DNA of 7,219 bases from Limnohabitans sp. (GCA_024641725.1 JAHECM010000031.1:1-7219); one strand, 5' to 3'; numbered from the stretch's first letter, positions 1 through 7,016 are shown. Numbers and translations: made by a program. Notes: generated by a model from the sequence alone, not told the origin.

Positions 1-171
1 GCCGTGACCTTGCGACAGAGCAAGCGCACGATCGCGGCGCAACTGGGCATCGCGCCCGAAACCCTCTCACGCATGTTCAAACAACTGCGCGAGCGCGAGC
101 TCATCAGCGGTCGTGGACGGGTGCTGCAGCTCATCAACCCGGACGCGATGCGGCAATTGGCCCAGGCCTGA
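1..171 (+). CDS. Crp/Fnr-family transcriptional regulator, C-terminal end (5' truncated by window)
   Basis: Only the last 56 residues are present; the reading frame is open from the first base and ends at TGA 169-171. They form a winged helix-turn-helix DNA-binding domain. The segment IAAQLGIAPETLSRMFKQLR (about residues 11-30 of the visible part) is the typical Crp/Fnr HTH: helix, tight turn (LGIAPE), then a recognition helix with the TLSRxxxxL pattern. It is followed by a short wing (LISGRGRVLQL). The cyclic-nucleotide-like sensor domain lies outside the window, so it is not possible to tell whether the protein senses oxygen (Fe-S), NO, heme or a nucleotide. The gene converges on dctM, and a large inverted repeat overlaps its stop codon. 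Its position gives no strong reason to think it controls the minus-strand cluster. Family assignment is fairly secure; the specific role is unknown. Confidence 0.85.
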   Translation, partial: AVTLRQSKRTIAAQLGIAPETLSRMFKQLRERELISGRGRVLQLINPDAMRQLAQA

Positions 172-211
172 GCGGCTTGGCCCGTTCCACTTGGCTCGCT
201 CAGGTGGGCCA
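158..211. terminator. Large inverted repeat between convergent genes, possible bidirectional terminator
   Basis: The left arm is TGGCCCA (158-164), then a 2-nt bulge GG, then CCTGAGCG (167-174). It pairs perfectly with CGCTCAGG (197-204) followed by TGGGCCA (205-211). The result is a 15-bp stem with one bulge and a 22-nt loop. The structure includes the stop codon of the left regulator (169-171) and ends 2 bp before the dctM stop codon (214-216), where it could end transcription from both sides. No T-run follows the stem on either strand, so it does not match the classical intrinsic terminator; it could instead protect 3' ends or act with Rho. The inverted repeat is seen directly; the function is inferred. 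Confidence 0.5.
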
Positions 212-213
212 GT

Positions 214-1533
214 TCAACCCATGCGGGCGGGCAGCCACAGGGCAATGGCTGGAAATGCGATCAAGATCAACAACCGGAGCAAGTCAATTCCGATGAAAGG
301 CAGTACGCCCCGGAAAATTTGGGTAAACGTCACGTCCTTGACCACGCTTTTGATGACAAAGACATTCATGCCCACAGGCGGATGAATCAGGCCCAACTCC
401 ACCGTCATGACAATGATGACGCCGAACCAGATGGGGTCAAACCCCAGCTGCAAGATCAAGGGATAAATGATCGGCACAGTCAAAATGATCATGGCCATGG
501 CGTCCATCAGGCAGCCCAAAAGCAGGTACATGAGCATGATGATGGCCAGCAGGGCATAGCGGTCCAAGCCCAGACTGGTCAAAAATTCAGTGACCTTTTG
601 CGGTGTTTGGGTGATCGTCAAAAAGTAGCCAAACAACAAAGCGCCAATCAGTACGGTGAACACTGCTGCCGAGGTGCGCGTGGCCTCCAAAAGCGCTTCT
701 TTGGTCTGGGCCAGATTCAGGCGGCCTCGCAATACACCCAGCAGGTAGGCGCCCACCGCACCCATGCCGCCCGCCTCTGAGGGCGTGAACAGGCCGCCGT
801 ACAAACCGCCAATCACAAAAAAGAACAGTGCCAAAGGTGCCCAAACATCTTTCAGGCTGGCCAGTCGTTCGCGCCCGCTGGCCAAGGGGCCCGCAGGTAA
901 AAAGCCGGGTCTGAACCAAACAATCAACGCAATCGCGCCGATGTACATGCCAATGGCCAGCAAGCCGGGCACAACCCCGGCCATGAACAGTTTGCCAATG
1001 TCTTGCTGGGTCAAGATCGCATACACCGCCAGCACGGTGGAGGGAGGAATGATGATGCCCAGCGTCCCCCCGGCTGCAATCACCCCTGTTGCAAACGATT
1101 TGGGGTAGTTGTAGCGGCGCATTTCTGGGTAGGCCACCTTCGAGAAGGTGGCGGCGGTGGCCACCGAGGAGCCACAGATGGCGGCAAAGCCACCGCAGGC
1201 CAGCACCGTGGCCACGCCCAGTCCGCCACGCAAATGACCCATGAACGCATTGGCGGCCCTGAACAATTCGCGGCTGACACCCGACACCGACACCAGTGCC
1301 CCCATGAGCATGAACATCGGGATCACGGCAAAACCCTGGTCTGTCACGGTGCGCATGGTGGTTTGTCCCACCATCTTGAGCGCAGGCTCCAAGCCCACAA
1401 TAAAGCCGTAGCCCGTCACACCGACGAGGCCCATGGCCATGCCCACTGGCACGCGCAGCATCATCAGTACAAAAAGGGAGAGAAAGCCGATGACGGCAAC
1501 GAGGTCGGTATTCAAAACATTGTTCTCATTCAC
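214..1533 (-). CDS. dctM: TRAP transporter large permease subunit (DctM family)
   Basis: This 439-residue inner-membrane protein is the transport subunit of a TRAP system, which uses a Na+ or H+ gradient to take up an organic acid delivered by the periplasmic DctP. Length and hydrophobicity fit the DctM family (about 425-440 residues, roughly 12 membrane segments). Family landmarks include CGSSVATAATFSKVAYPEMR (residues 120-139), the following FATGVIAAGGTLGIIIPPST (147-166), LFTPSEAGGMGA (248-259) near the middle, and ELGLIHPPVGMNVFVIK (379-395) in the second half, which mirrors the first IPPS motif. I chose GTG 1533, which overlaps the dctQ stop by 8 bp. An upstream ATG at 1602 would add 23 polar residues inside dctQ and is unlikely. 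TTG at 1515, preceded by GAGAA, is a real alternative. The symbol is the family name; substrate is not implied. The gene is last in the minus-strand cluster. Confidence 0.95.
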   Translation of the reverse strand: MNENNVLNTDLVAVIGFLSLFVLMMLRVPVGMAMGLVGVTGYGFIVGLEPALKMVGQTTMRTVTDQGFAVIPMFMLMGALVSVSGVSRELFRAANAFMGHLRGGLGVATVLACGGFAAICGSSVATAATFSKVAYPEMRRYNYPKSFATGVIAAGGTLGIIIPPSTVLAVYAILTQQDIGKLFMAGVVPGLLAIGMYIGAIALIVWFRPGFLPAGPLASGRERLASLKDVWAPLALFFFVIGGLYGGLFTPSEAGGMGAVGAYLLGVLRGRLNLAQTKEALLEATRTSAAVFTVLIGALLFGYFLTITQTPQKVTEFLTSLGLDRYALLAIIMLMYLLLGCLMDAMAMIILTVPIIYPLILQLGFDPIWFGVIIVMTVELGLIHPPVGMNVFVIKSVVKDVTFTQIFRGVLPFIGIDLLRLLILIAFPAIALWLPARMG

Positions 1534-2023
1534 GGATTGGTAGTTCGGTGTGGTCGTCCAGTTGATCTGGGTGGAACAACAGACGCCAGGTGCGGACCGC
1601 AATCAAAATGACGGCAGCGACATCGCCCAGCCAAGCCACTGCGAAAAAGGGCCATGTGGGCAAATGCAAGTCGTAGGTCAAGACGTTGTCACGCCAAGTC
1701 ACCAAAACCTTGTCAAACAAGGTGTAGGTTTGAATGGTCACCACGAAGAGCAGCACCAAGGTCGCAAAAATGTCGATTCGACGCTTGGTTTTGGCATTGC
1801 CAGAACTCCAGAGCAGGTCCACGGTGATGTGTGCGCCGCGGTAACTGGTGGCGGCTATGCCCCAAAAAATCAATATGCCCAGCAGCAAAGAGCCGAAGTC
1901 GTAGGCATCCGGAATCGATGTGTCGAAAAATTTGCGCAAAATGACAGACACAAAAATGTTGACCGCCACAATGCCCACGAAGCTGGCGGCCACCCATTCG
2001 ATCATGTCGATCGTTCGGTCCAT
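1526..2023 (-). CDS. dctQ: TRAP transporter small permease subunit (DctQ family)
   Basis: This 165-residue integral membrane protein has four predicted membrane segments at about residues 8-28, 43-60, 85-105 and 125-147, the standard DctQ layout. The segment YRGAHITVDLLW (61-72) after the second helix matches the conserved DctQ R-x-x-H-I-x-V-D motif. DctQ forms a complex with the large permease and helps dock the binding protein. ATG 2023 gives the usual family length but has no clear ribosome binding site close by. TTG 2038, five codons upstream, is preceded by GGAG at 6-nt spacing and could be the true start. A longer ATG start at 2107 would run through the dctP-dctQ hairpin and is not favoured. 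The 3' end overlaps dctM by 8 bp, suggesting translational coupling. The tail (DQLDDHTELPIRE) is polar and cytoplasmic-like. Confidence 0.92.
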   Translation of the reverse strand: MDRTIDMIEWVAASFVGIVAVNIFVSVILRKFFDTSIPDAYDFGSLLLGILIFWGIAATSYRGAHITVDLLWSSGNAKTKRRIDIFATLVLLFVVTIQTYTLFDKVLVTWRDNVLTYDLHLPTWPFFAVAWLGDVAAVILIAVRTWRLLFHPDQLDDHTELPIRE

Positions 2024-2035
2024 GGAATTGCGTTT

Positions 2036-2042
2036 CAAACCG
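2036..2042 (-). promoter_or_regulatory. Possible ribosome binding site context for an alternative TTG start of dctQ
   Basis: Reading the minus strand, GGAG (about 2048-2045) is followed by six bases and then TTG (2038-2036), in frame with dctQ. The downstream ATG 2023 has no comparable purine-rich stretch at proper spacing. This makes a TTG start adding LKRNS to the N-terminus credible. The spacing is read directly from the sequence; use of the start is inferred. Confidence 0.35.
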
Positions 2043-2065
2043 TGCTCCAAATGAAAAATTCCCCA

Positions 2066-2101
2066 TCGCGAGGCCGCACCAATTTGGGCGCGGTCTCGCG
2101 A
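2066..2101 (-). repeat. Strong intercistronic hairpin between dctP and dctQ
   Basis: The arms are 2066-2077 and 2090-2101, 12 bp each and complementary except for one position (2073 against 2094), with a 12-nt loop. Both outer ends carry the palindrome TCGCGA. In the minus-strand transcript the hairpin starts 10 nt after the dctP stop codon. A stretch GGGGAATTTTTC follows it, containing five T residues about ten bases past the stem. This could be a partial terminator or an mRNA-stabilising element. Either would make more binding protein than membrane subunits, a need well known for binding-protein-dependent transporters. The structure is seen directly; the role is inferred. Confidence 0.6.
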
Positions 2102-2111
2102 GTACAAAACC

Positions 2112-3140
2112 TCACATCGAGGACTTGAATTTCACCAACTGCTGCTTCAAGCCATCCAGCACGGCCTTGGGGTCTTGGCCTGTTTTGTCCTTGAGGTCTT
2201 TGGCCCAATCGGCTTCTACAGGGGCCACGGCCTTGCGCCAAGCATCGATTTGCTCGGGTGTGAGTTTGTAAACCTCGTGGCCTGCTTGTGCTGCAAGTGC
2301 AGCATGGCCGCCATACTCAAAGTCAGCCCATTGGCTGGCCACTTTTTCAGCCCAGGCCGTGGTGCAGTGATCGTCCACCGCTTTCTTTTGTCCCGTCGAG
2401 AGCGCGTTGTACTTGCTCAAATTCATGACCCAGACGAATGGTGTCACGTACAGAGGCACGTCCATGTGGTACTTGACCACTTTGTCGATACCAAAGAGCG
2501 GAATGGAGCCCCAGGGAAAGGTCACCGCATCGGCCACGCCGCGCTCGATGATCTCTCGCACTTCGGGGGCCGATGACTGGACGTTGGTGCCACCGAGCAG
2601 CGTCACCATGCGGCCAATGCCTTCATGTGCCGGCCGGATTTTCATGCCTTTGATGTCGGTGGGCAGCACGATTTTCTTGCGCGAGTGGAAGGTGCCTGGG
2701 TCGTGCACAAAGGCGAAGCAGTACTTCACGTCTTTCATCTCTTTGGCCGCATAGCTGCGGTACCACGCATCAACCGCTGCCGAGCCGCCCTTGCCATTCG
2801 CAATCAAGAAGGGCAAGGAGGACGCTGCAAAGATGGGGAACCGGCCTGGTTGGTAGCCTGGGTTGACGTAGGAAAAATCGGCAATGCCATCGCGCGCCAT
2901 GTCGTAATGGTCAAAGGCCTTGCCCAATTGTTGGGCCGGGAACATGGTGGCCGACAAAGTGCCGCCTGAGGCCGCCTTCAGACTTTCACCCCAGGCGATC
3001 AAGGAAGGATTGAGTGGGTGCTGCGCGGGCACCCAACTCGAAAATCGCAGCATGACCGGTTTGTCTTGGGCCTGCGCCGGTGCCATGCCCAGTGTCAGGG
3101 CGCACACGGTCAGTGCAAGGGTCGAGGGAATGAGTTTCAT
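2112..3140 (-). CDS. dctP: TRAP transporter substrate-binding protein (DctP family), periplasmic
   Basis: This 342-residue extracytoplasmic solute receptor captures an organic acid in the periplasm and passes it to DctQM. The N-terminus is a clear Sec signal peptide: MK, a hydrophobic core (about residues 7-19) and a likely cleavage after AQA (about residue 24). The mature part begins with the family-like strand LRFSSWVPAQHPLNP. The segment KGMKIRP (164-170) carries the conserved TRAP arginine, here R169, which in characterised members pairs with the ligand carboxylate. GVADAVTFPWGSI (201-213) is the family element after the second lobe hinge. Start ATG 3140 has an excellent AGGAG site 8 nt upstream; the ATG at 3245 would spoil the signal peptide. 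A carboxylate ligand is likely from the arginine, but which acid cannot be read from sequence. Neighbouring iorAB make an aromatic 2-oxo or related acid a reasonable guess. The symbol is the family name. Confidence 0.95.
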   Translation of the reverse strand: MKLIPSTLALTVCALTLGMAPAQAQDKPVMLRFSSWVPAQHPLNPSLIAWGESLKAASGGTLSATMFPAQQLGKAFDHYDMARDGIADFSYVNPGYQPGRFPIFAASSLPFLIANGKGGSAAVDAWYRSYAAKEMKDVKYCFAFVHDPGTFHSRKKIVLPTDIKGMKIRPAHEGIGRMVTLLGGTNVQSSAPEVREIIERGVADAVTFPWGSIPLFGIDKVVKYHMDVPLYVTPFVWVMNLSKYNALSTGQKKAVDDHCTTAWAEKVASQWADFEYGGHAALAAQAGHEVYKLTPEQIDAWRKAVAPVEADWAKDLKDKTGQDPKAVLDGLKQQLVKFKSSM

Positions 3141-3261
3141 ACGGGTCTCCTGGTTGTTGTTGCCAACGGTGGGACGGTCGCGCTGGCAGGTTGAAAATTC
3201 ATCGTAGCCGCATTTGGGCGCTATGGACATTGGGGGTGTACCCAAGATGACAGGGGCAAGC
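3141..3261 (-). other. Intergenic spacer iorB-dctP with a weak hairpin and the dctP ribosome binding site
   Basis: The 121-bp gap holds the dctP Shine-Dalgarno sequence (AGGAG about 8 nt before ATG 3140). It also has a small inverted repeat TTGGG (3230-3234) / CCCAA (3241-3245) with a 6-nt loop. No T-run follows it on the minus strand, so it is not a convincing terminator, and read-through from iorB into dctP is possible. I see no convincing -35/-10 pair. TACGAT on the minus strand (near 3207) could be a -10 box, but its -35 match is poor. Confidence 0.4.
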
Positions 3262-4854
3262 TCATGCTTTCAAGCGCGGGTTTTTCATCCAGCGAATGGG
3301 TTGCGCCGCCACGGGCCTGGCCGGGGCGCCGTGGGCCAGCAGGCTTTGGTCGAGCGCTTTGCCCGCTTCGTCTTGCAATGCGGCTTGGCGGATTTTGGCC
3401 ATCGCCTTCGCCTTGTCTTCGGGCGCACTGGGCTGGGCCATCACATGCGTCAGGATGTGCAGCAGATTGTGTTTGCCGCGTTCGTTGGTGCTGCCGTAGC
3501 CTTTGATGAGTTGGCCGCAGCGCGCCACCTCATGCCCGAGTGCGGTGCTTTGCGCGCAGGCGTCGGCGATGGCTTGCAGCCACTGCCCAATGGCTTGCTG
3601 CTCTTGTGCGTGGCGGCTGCCCCAGGGGCGCAGCGCTTTCATGCTGGCCATCAGGCGCAAAGCCAGCATGCCGGTGATGCTGTGGCTGCCGATTTTGAGC
3701 GGCAAGGCCCACGCGGTTTGGCCGGCGGCCACGCGGGCGCGGTCCCAGCGCAACAGCCTGTGCGCCAGCGCTTGGGGCAGCAGCCCGGCCAGCTCGGGCA
3801 CGCCGGGCTTGAAGTGGTCGTAAATTTTGAGCAAATCGTGCTCGCCCGCTTTGCTCTCTTGGCGCACGCGGGCGGTGCGGGTGGTGCGGCTTTTCAGGTC
3901 GGCCACGCGCACCACATCGTCGTAGGCCATCCACAGGGCCAGCCAGCGGGCGGTTTCCAAAGCCACAGCGCCACTTGCACTGAAGCCTTCGGCAGCTTGC
4001 TCGGCCGCCCAAACCGCTTGCAAGCGGTCCAGATACAGCTGGGCATAGGCGGCGTTTTGGTATTCGAGCACGCGGGCGTGGCCCAAAGACACCATGGGGT
4101 GCAAGGCGGGTGGGAAGGCTAGGGCCACGGCTGCTGGTACGGTTTTGTCGAGGTCCGAGGCGCCGGTCAGGCGGCTGTCCGTCGGGGCCAACACCGCCTG
4201 CACAAAGGCGGTTTGCTGGCGCTGCGCCGCGATGGCCTCAAAGCCCAGGGCAAAGCCGCGCAAGCTGGCTTGGGCCGATGTTCCCTCGTGCCCGATGGCG
4301 GCCTCAAAATCGCTGCGCGCAAAGGGCAGCACGCCGCTGGCGGCCAGGCAGCCGAGCATCACCGCGCTCACCACCGTGCCCGCTTGCTGGGTCATGCGGG
4401 CCATGTCCACGATGTGGTGCTCGCGGCTGTGTGTGGCCACCAGTTGGCGCAGAGCGCTGTCGTCTTGGCGGCCATCGCCCAGGGCCATTTTTTCCATCGT
4501 CGTCAAAATGCGCGCCGACGAGGTGATGACGTGGGTGTGCGAGCTGGCGCACAGGCCGTTGCCAATTTGGCGCGCCGTCTCCAGCAATTCGGACGACACC
4601 AAAGCGTCCAGCCTGCCGGGCAGGGGGTTCAGGCCCAACACGGGGCGTTTGCCTTGCAGTGCGCTCAAGGGCAGGGGAAAGACCTCGATATAGTACGTGG
4701 TGGCCCCGGTGCGCTGGGCCACGCCCGGAATCGAGGTGGCTTGCGCGGGGTGCCCTGCGTGGCGCGCCACGTCGACCAGCCAGTCGGCCAGCACGCCGCC
4801 GCCTTCGCCGCCCAGGGCGCACAGCAAGATGGAAATGGGTTGAGGCGTTTTCAT
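3262..4854 (-). CDS. iorB: Indolepyruvate:ferredoxin oxidoreductase subunit beta, long form with C-terminal extension
   Basis: This 530-residue protein partners IorA in converting aryl-2-oxo acids plus CoA to aryl-acetyl-CoA, CO2 and reduced ferredoxin. Residues about 7-205 are the pyruvate ferredoxin oxidoreductase gamma-type domain. It has a glycine-rich start CALGGEGGGVLADWL (12-26) and the family segment SIPGVAQRTGATTYYIE (41-57). Classical archaeal IorB has only this domain (about 200 residues). Here a further 300 or so residues follow, including GYGSTNERGKHNL (452-464), resembling the domain of unknown function (DUF6537-like) found in long bacterial IorB and fused proteobacterial indolepyruvate oxidoreductases. 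Start ATG 4854 overlaps the iorA stop as ATGA, so the two are probably translationally coupled; the ribosome binding site (GGGA) is weak. The frame is open much further upstream, but that part lies within iorA in another frame and is arginine-rich shadow sequence. Confidence 0.93.
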   Translation of the reverse strand: MKTPQPISILLCALGGEGGGVLADWLVDVARHAGHPAQATSIPGVAQRTGATTYYIEVFPLPLSALQGKRPVLGLNPLPGRLDALVSSELLETARQIGNGLCASSHTHVITSSARILTTMEKMALGDGRQDDSALRQLVATHSREHHIVDMARMTQQAGTVVSAVMLGCLAASGVLPFARSDFEAAIGHEGTSAQASLRGFALGFEAIAAQRQQTAFVQAVLAPTDSRLTGASDLDKTVPAAVALAFPPALHPMVSLGHARVLEYQNAAYAQLYLDRLQAVWAAEQAAEGFSASGAVALETARWLALWMAYDDVVRVADLKSRTTRTARVRQESKAGEHDLLKIYDHFKPGVPELAGLLPQALAHRLLRWDRARVAAGQTAWALPLKIGSHSITGMLALRLMASMKALRPWGSRHAQEQQAIGQWLQAIADACAQSTALGHEVARCGQLIKGYGSTNERGKHNLLHILTHVMAQPSAPEDKAKAMAKIRQAALQDEAGKALDQSLLAHGAPARPVAAQPIRWMKNPRLKA

Positions 4855-7016
4855 GCGGCTTGTCCCGGTTGCAGCAGGCGCACCACGCGGGTTTGCAGGC
4901 TGTGCCACAGGCGTTCGTGCCACGGGGCGTTTTGCACCACCTCGGCGCGGTAAAAAGACGGGCACAGCGTTGCAGCGTGTGCGTTTTCGCCGCACAGGCC
5001 GCAGCCCACGCAGCCGTCGATCACGGTGGCTACCGGGTCCACCTTGAGCGGATCGGGGTTGTCTTTGAGGGTAAGCGTGGGGCATCCCGACAGGCGGATG
5101 CAGGCGTGGTCGCCGTTGCAGACGTCGTCGTCCACGCCATACTTCACGCGCTCCACCCGCTCGCCCCGGGACTGCAGCGCCGCCAGCCAGGGCTTGATGC
5201 GGCGCTGGCGCTCGAGTTGGCATTCGCCTTCGGCCACGATCACTTTGAGGCCTTGAAACTCGGTGCTGAACGCCTCGGTCAAGGTGGCCTGCATTTGGCT
5301 GACCTCGTAGGTGTGCACCGTGCGCAGCCACTGCACGCCCAAGCCTTTGAGCGTGGACTCGATGGTCTGGTTGGTGTGCACCACGCTGTCGCGTTTGTCG
5401 CGCGCCAGATCCTTGGCCTCCTCGCCGGGGGTGGAGATGATGTCTTGCGTGCCGGTGGCCGATGTGTAGCCGTTCTTGAAGATCAGCAGCACCGCATCGT
5501 CGCCGTTGAACAGCGCGCTTTGCACGCCCGTGAGCAGACCGTTGTGCCAAAAGCCGCCGTCGCCCATGACCGACAGCACGCGCCGCTTCATGAGCGGCGA
5601 GACGCCTGCACGGCTGGCCAGGCTCATGCCGTAACCCAAGATGGAATGCCCCACCGAAAACGGCTCAAAGGTGGCCAGCGCGTGGCAGCCAATGTCGCCC
5701 GACACATGCACGGGGCCCACCGTTTGCTGCGCCAGCTTGAGGGCCGAGAACACCGGCCGCTCGGGGCAGCCAATGCACATGCCCGGGGGGCGGGTGGGCA
5801 GCGGACTGCCCAGTTGTTGTTGCACCTGCTGGCGGCGCTCGGCGTTGCCTTGCAGCCAATCGGCCACACCCTCGGGCACCAGCGCAGGCTGGTGTTTTTG
5901 CAAAAACCTGAGCAAGCCTTGCGACATGACCTCGGCGGTGTACTCGCCGCCCTGCGGCAGCATGTCTTTGCCGTGCAAGGGGGTTTGCAGGTCTTGGCGG
6001 CGCAGGGTCAGGGCGAGTTCTTGTTCGATGTATTCGGGCTGCCCCTCCTCCAGCAACAACACCGCGGTCTTGCCAGCACAAAACGCGGTCAACTCGTCCG
6101 GCACCAGCGGGTAGGTCACGTTCAGCACCAAGATGGACAGGCTGCTCTCACCAAAGGCATCGGCCAAGCCAAACTGCTGCAATGCCCGCACCAGCGTGTT
6201 GTACAGACCGCCTTGCACGATCAGGCCCAGGTGCGGGTGCTGCTCGCCTTCAAAGTGTTCGTTGAGCCGGTGCTCGGTGATGAAGCGCCGCGCTGCGGGC
6301 AGGCGCTCTTCGGACTTGCGCTTTTCGTGCACAAAGGTCACAGGCGGGTGCGCCAGCCGCATGTAGTCAAAATCTGCGGGCTCTTGCATCAGGTTTTGCT
6401 TGGAGATCTTGGGGGTTTGGTTGTCGCGCGCCTCAAAGCTGCCGCGCACATGGCAAGCGCGGATGCGCAGCTCCATCATCACTGGCATGTTGGACGCTTC
6501 GCTCAACTGAAAGCCTTGCTCCACCATGTGCACCATCTGGCCCAGCTCGGGGCGCGGGTCCAGCAGGCACATGCCCGACTTGAGCGCGTAGGCGTGCGTG
6601 CGCTCTTGGATCACGCTGGCGCCCTCGCCGTAGTCTTCGCCCACCACGATCAGCACGCCCCCGGTCACGCCGGGCGAGGACAGGTTGGACAGCGCGTCGG
6701 CGGCCACGTTGGTGCCCACAATCGACTTCCAAGTCACCGCGCCGCGCACGGGGTAGTGGATGGATGCGCCCAGCATGGCCGCAGCCGACGCTTCGTTGGA
6801 ACACGCCTCCACATGCACACCCAGCTCGTCCATATAGGGCTTGGCTTGCACCATCACGTCCAGCAGGTGCGACACGGGCGCGCCTTGGTAGCCACCCACA
6901 TAGGACACGCCAGACTGCAGCAGGCCTTTGGTGATGGCCAAAATGCCTTCGCCATGGAAGGTTTGCCCCTCGCCCAGGCGCAGTGCCTTGATCTCTTCGT
7001 GAAACGACACTTCCAC
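4851..7016 (-). CDS. iorA: Indolepyruvate:ferredoxin oxidoreductase subunit alpha, TPP-dependent
   Basis: This 721-residue catalytic subunit carries thiamine diphosphate and Fe-S clusters; it acts in the cytoplasm on indolepyruvate, phenylpyruvate or hydroxyphenylpyruvate. The N-terminal pyrimidine-binding domain has GGYQGAPVSHLLD (41-53) and the likely TPP glutamate E75 in CSNEAS. The middle carries PTRPPGMCIGCPERPVFSAL (407-426), the IorA signature with C414 and C417, and SGDIGCHAL (439-447). The TPP pyrophosphate motif runs from GDG (485-487) to N515, with 27 residues between, matching GDG-x24-27-N. The C-terminus is ferredoxin-like, with CVGCGLCGENAHAATLCP (669-686) as one complete cluster site. 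The other (C633, C639, C645) has D636 where a Cys is usual. Start is GTG 7016, with GGGAG and 6-nt spacing upstream. It is first in the cluster, divergent from a LysR-type gene. Confidence 0.95.
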   Translation of the reverse strand: MEVSFHEEIKALRLGEGQTFHGEGILAITKGLLQSGVSYVGGYQGAPVSHLLDVMVQAKPYMDELGVHVEACSNEASAAAMLGASIHYPVRGAVTWKSIVGTNVAADALSNLSSPGVTGGVLIVVGEDYGEGASVIQERTHAYALKSGMCLLDPRPELGQMVHMVEQGFQLSEASNMPVMMELRIRACHVRGSFEARDNQTPKISKQNLMQEPADFDYMRLAHPPVTFVHEKRKSEERLPAARRFITEHRLNEHFEGEQHPHLGLIVQGGLYNTLVRALQQFGLADAFGESSLSILVLNVTYPLVPDELTAFCAGKTAVLLLEEGQPEYIEQELALTLRRQDLQTPLHGKDMLPQGGEYTAEVMSQGLLRFLQKHQPALVPEGVADWLQGNAERRQQVQQQLGSPLPTRPPGMCIGCPERPVFSALKLAQQTVGPVHVSGDIGCHALATFEPFSVGHSILGYGMSLASRAGVSPLMKRRVLSVMGDGGFWHNGLLTGVQSALFNGDDAVLLIFKNGYTSATGTQDIISTPGEEAKDLARDKRDSVVHTNQTIESTLKGLGVQWLRTVHTYEVSQMQATLTEAFSTEFQGLKVIVAEGECQLERQRRIKPWLAALQSRGERVERVKYGVDDDVCNGDHACIRLSGCPTLTLKDNPDPLKVDPVATVIDGCVGCGLCGENAHAATLCPSFYRAEVVQNAPWHERLWHSLQTRVVRLLQPGQAA

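Noticed and set aside
1003..2128. Plus-strand open frames of about 190-200 codons opposite dctM and dctQ
   Set aside because: His/Gln/Gly-rich shadows of membrane-protein genes, with no ribosome site or domain support.
3230..3245. Small inverted repeat TTGGG/CCCAA as a terminator after iorB
   Set aside because: The stem is only 5 bp and no T-run follows on the minus strand, so it does not support an operon boundary.
3258..3269. AAGC-TCAT-GCTT palindrome at the iorB stop codon
   Set aside because: A four-base stem is expected by chance at this length and has no T-run.
3214..4122. 302-codon open frame on the plus strand opposite iorB
   Set aside because: Antisense shadow with Gly/Ala/His/Gln-rich composition and no domain; iorB on the minus strand has clear family motifs.
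4855..5550. Upstream extension of the iorB frame (about 232 extra codons)
   Set aside because: It overlaps well-supported iorA coding sequence in another frame and is arginine-rich low-information sequence; the domain begins right after ATG 4854, which forms an ATGA overlap with iorA.
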